This document shows positions 12,240 through 13,382 of a DNA stretch of 13,382 nt, piece by piece. Position 1 is the stretch's first letter. The number at the start of each line of letters is the position of its first letter. A program made the position numbers and the translations under genes. The notes under the pieces were generated by a model that was given only the letters and a program-made list of their open reading frames with translations, did no database searches and was not told where the DNA came from. Source of the DNA: DATIBL01 sp035457505 (GTDB taxonomy: Bacteria > Patescibacteriota > Minisyncoccia > Phycocordibacterales > UBA6899). Location of the stretch: NCBI GenBank assembly GCA_035457505.1, contig DATIBL010000007.1, forward strand, positions 1 to 13,382, written 5' to 3'.

Positions 12240-13382
12240 ATGGCAACGTTCGATTCTGCAAGTGAACTGAAAAGCCTGGATGATCTGCGGGCACGGGAAG
12301 CCTCGCAGCTTGCCCAGCTCATGGCCTCTCGATATGGCCTCTCCTATGTTGACCTCTCGCACACCTCGATCAATTCCCAGACCGTAAAGATCATCCCCGA
12401 AGAACTTGCCCGAAAGGCAACAATGGTGATCTTCAACGATGAGAACAAAAAGCTCTCGGTCGCAGTCCAGTCCCCCAAGAACCCCGAACTACCGGCGATC
12501 ATCAGCGATCTCGAGCGGCAAGGATACCATGTCGAGATCTTCATTTCCTCAGAATTTGAGATCGCAAAGGCCTGGGAGATCTATAAGGAGGTTTCCTATG
12601 CGCATGCCGAGGAGGCGGGCGTGATCTCGATCTCGGACGCGACGATGCAGAAGTATGTCAGCATGATCAAGACGATCGCCGATGTCCGCGGATTCATCGA
12701 TGAGTCGGTCGCAAAATCCGACACACACTCGCTCTCGACCGCAGTCGAGATCATGATGGGTGGCGCAGTCGCTACGGGAGTTTCTGATGTGCACATCGAG
12801 CCAGAAAAAGAAGTCGTTCATGTCCGCTATCGCTTGGATGGCGTCCTTCAGAATGTCGCGGAATTCTCGAATGCGAACTACCACAAAGTTCTTTCTCGTA
12901 TCAAACTGCTCGCCGGCGTCAAACTGAATGTCACGCGCGAGGCGCAGGATGGCCGCTTCACGATCAAGATCCAGGGCATCGACGTCGAAGTGCGTACCTC
13001 CATCATTCCGGCCGCATACGCCGAATCCGTTGTGATGCGTATCTTGAATCCGAAATCCATTTCCGTCCCCATGGAAGAGCTCGGCATGGACGAGCATCTG
13101 CTTGCCATCATGAACGAGCAGATCATGAAGCCGAACGGTCTCATCCTCACCACCGGGCCGACAGGTTCCGGAAAAACGACCACCCTCTACGCTATTTTGA
13201 AGAAGCTCCGCAGTCCGCAAACGAAGATCATCACGATCGAAGACCCGATCGAATACCACCTCGAAGGCATTTCACAAACACAGGTCGATCACGAAAAAGG
13301 CTATGATTTCCATCACGGATTGCGCGCTGCGGTACGCCAGGACCCGGATGTTATTCTCGTCGGTGAAATCCGCGACGAAGAA
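12240..13382 (+). CDS. pilB: Type IV pilus assembly / type II secretion ATPase PilB (GspE) (3' end beyond the window)
   Basis: A hexameric cytoplasmic ATPase that drives assembly of type IV pili or pseudopili at the inner membrane. 381 residues are visible of a family that usually has about 560. Residues 1-140 are the N-terminal GspE/PilB-N domain (SQLAQLMASRYGLSYVDLS at 21-39, IIPEELARK). The core shows DVHIEPE, VRYRLDGVLQ, Walker A GPTGSGKTT at 306-314, the Asp box TIEDPIEY, and the Walker B region PDVILVGEIRDEE at the very end of the window. The remaining C-terminal part, with the conserved Cys-rich or His box region, is outside. The start is set by the -10 at 12227-12232. Other pilus genes, such as PilT and PilC, are expected downstream. 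The protein is divergent from the surface-protein gene. Confidence 0.95.
   Translation, partial: MATFDSASELKSLDDLRAREASQLAQLMASRYGLSYVDLSHTSINSQTVKIIPEELARKATMVIFNDENKKLSVAVQSPKNPELPAIISDLERQGYHVEIFISSEFEIAKAWEIYKEVSYAHAEEAGVISISDATMQKYVSMIKTIADVRGFIDESVAKSDTHSLSTAVEIMMGGAVATGVSDVHIEPEKEVVHVRYRLDGVLQNVAEFSNANYHKVLSRIKLLAGVKLNVTREAQDGRFTIKIQGIDVEVRTSIIPAAYAESVVMRILNPKSISVPMEELGMDEHLLAIMNEQIMKPNGLILTTGPTGSGKTTTLYAILKKLRSPQTKIITIEDPIEYHLEGISQTQVDHEKGYDFHHGLRAAVRQDPDVILVGEIRDEE

Noticed and set aside
1..13382. UGA recoding as in Gracilibacteria or Absconditabacteria
   Set aside because: TGA ends the 166-residue gene directly before a terminator and also ends the LysM gene, and intact proteins contain no in-frame TGA.
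1..13382. Defence island, CRISPR array, insertion sequence or prophage
   Set aside because: No regularly spaced repeats, transposase, integrase, nuclease-helicase pair or phage structural motif was seen on either strand.

Overview
The window looks like chromosomal backbone of a compact bacterium, most likely a member of the Candidate Phyla Radiation (Patescibacteria). This placement is an inference: it rests on short versions of core proteins (a 243-residue DNA polymerase III delta homologue, a DNA polymerase I with almost no 3'-5' exonuclease domain), a Pro/Thr-rich fibronectin-III-like surface protein, a PilB-type ATPase, very tight gene spacing and many leaderless-looking genes. TGA, TAA and TAG all serve as stops, so the genetic code is the standard bacterial one. 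No tRNA, rRNA, insertion sequence, CRISPR array or recombinase was seen.

Layout. 1-632 (-): an adenylate-kinase-family gene running off the left edge. 633-974: a 342-base gap with a candidate plus-strand promoter, a perfect DnaA-box match and a strong plus-strand terminator that no gene explains, so a small RNA is possible. 975-3360 (-): holA homologue, an unrecognised 166-residue protein and a PHP-domain phosphoesterase; the last two are each followed by a terminator. 3361-3575: a gap with a two-way terminator flanked by two related 21-base palindromes. 3576-6830: four exported or surface proteins of unknown function (a small lipoprotein on -, then LysM protein, Cys-pair repeat protein and coiled-coil protein on +), transcribed outward from a shared promoter region and closed by terminators. 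6901-9662 (-): zinc-ribbon protein and polA. 9725-12119 (-): an operon of surface protein, tsaE and a DUF2007-like protein. 12240-13382 (+): the first two thirds of a PilB/GspE ATPase, divergent from the surface protein.

The most interesting general feature is a split in translation-initiation style. Seven backbone genes have a promoter -10 element (TAnnnT, often preceded by TGn) only 6-10 bases before the start codon and no Shine-Dalgarno sequence, implying leaderless mRNAs. The exported-protein block (and the unknown 166-residue gene) instead has clear Shine-Dalgarno sites and no such -10. The exported block may therefore be a separately acquired or separately controlled module. No previously described defence or mobile system was found; the exported block, the candidate small RNA and the paired palindromes are the best places to look for something new.
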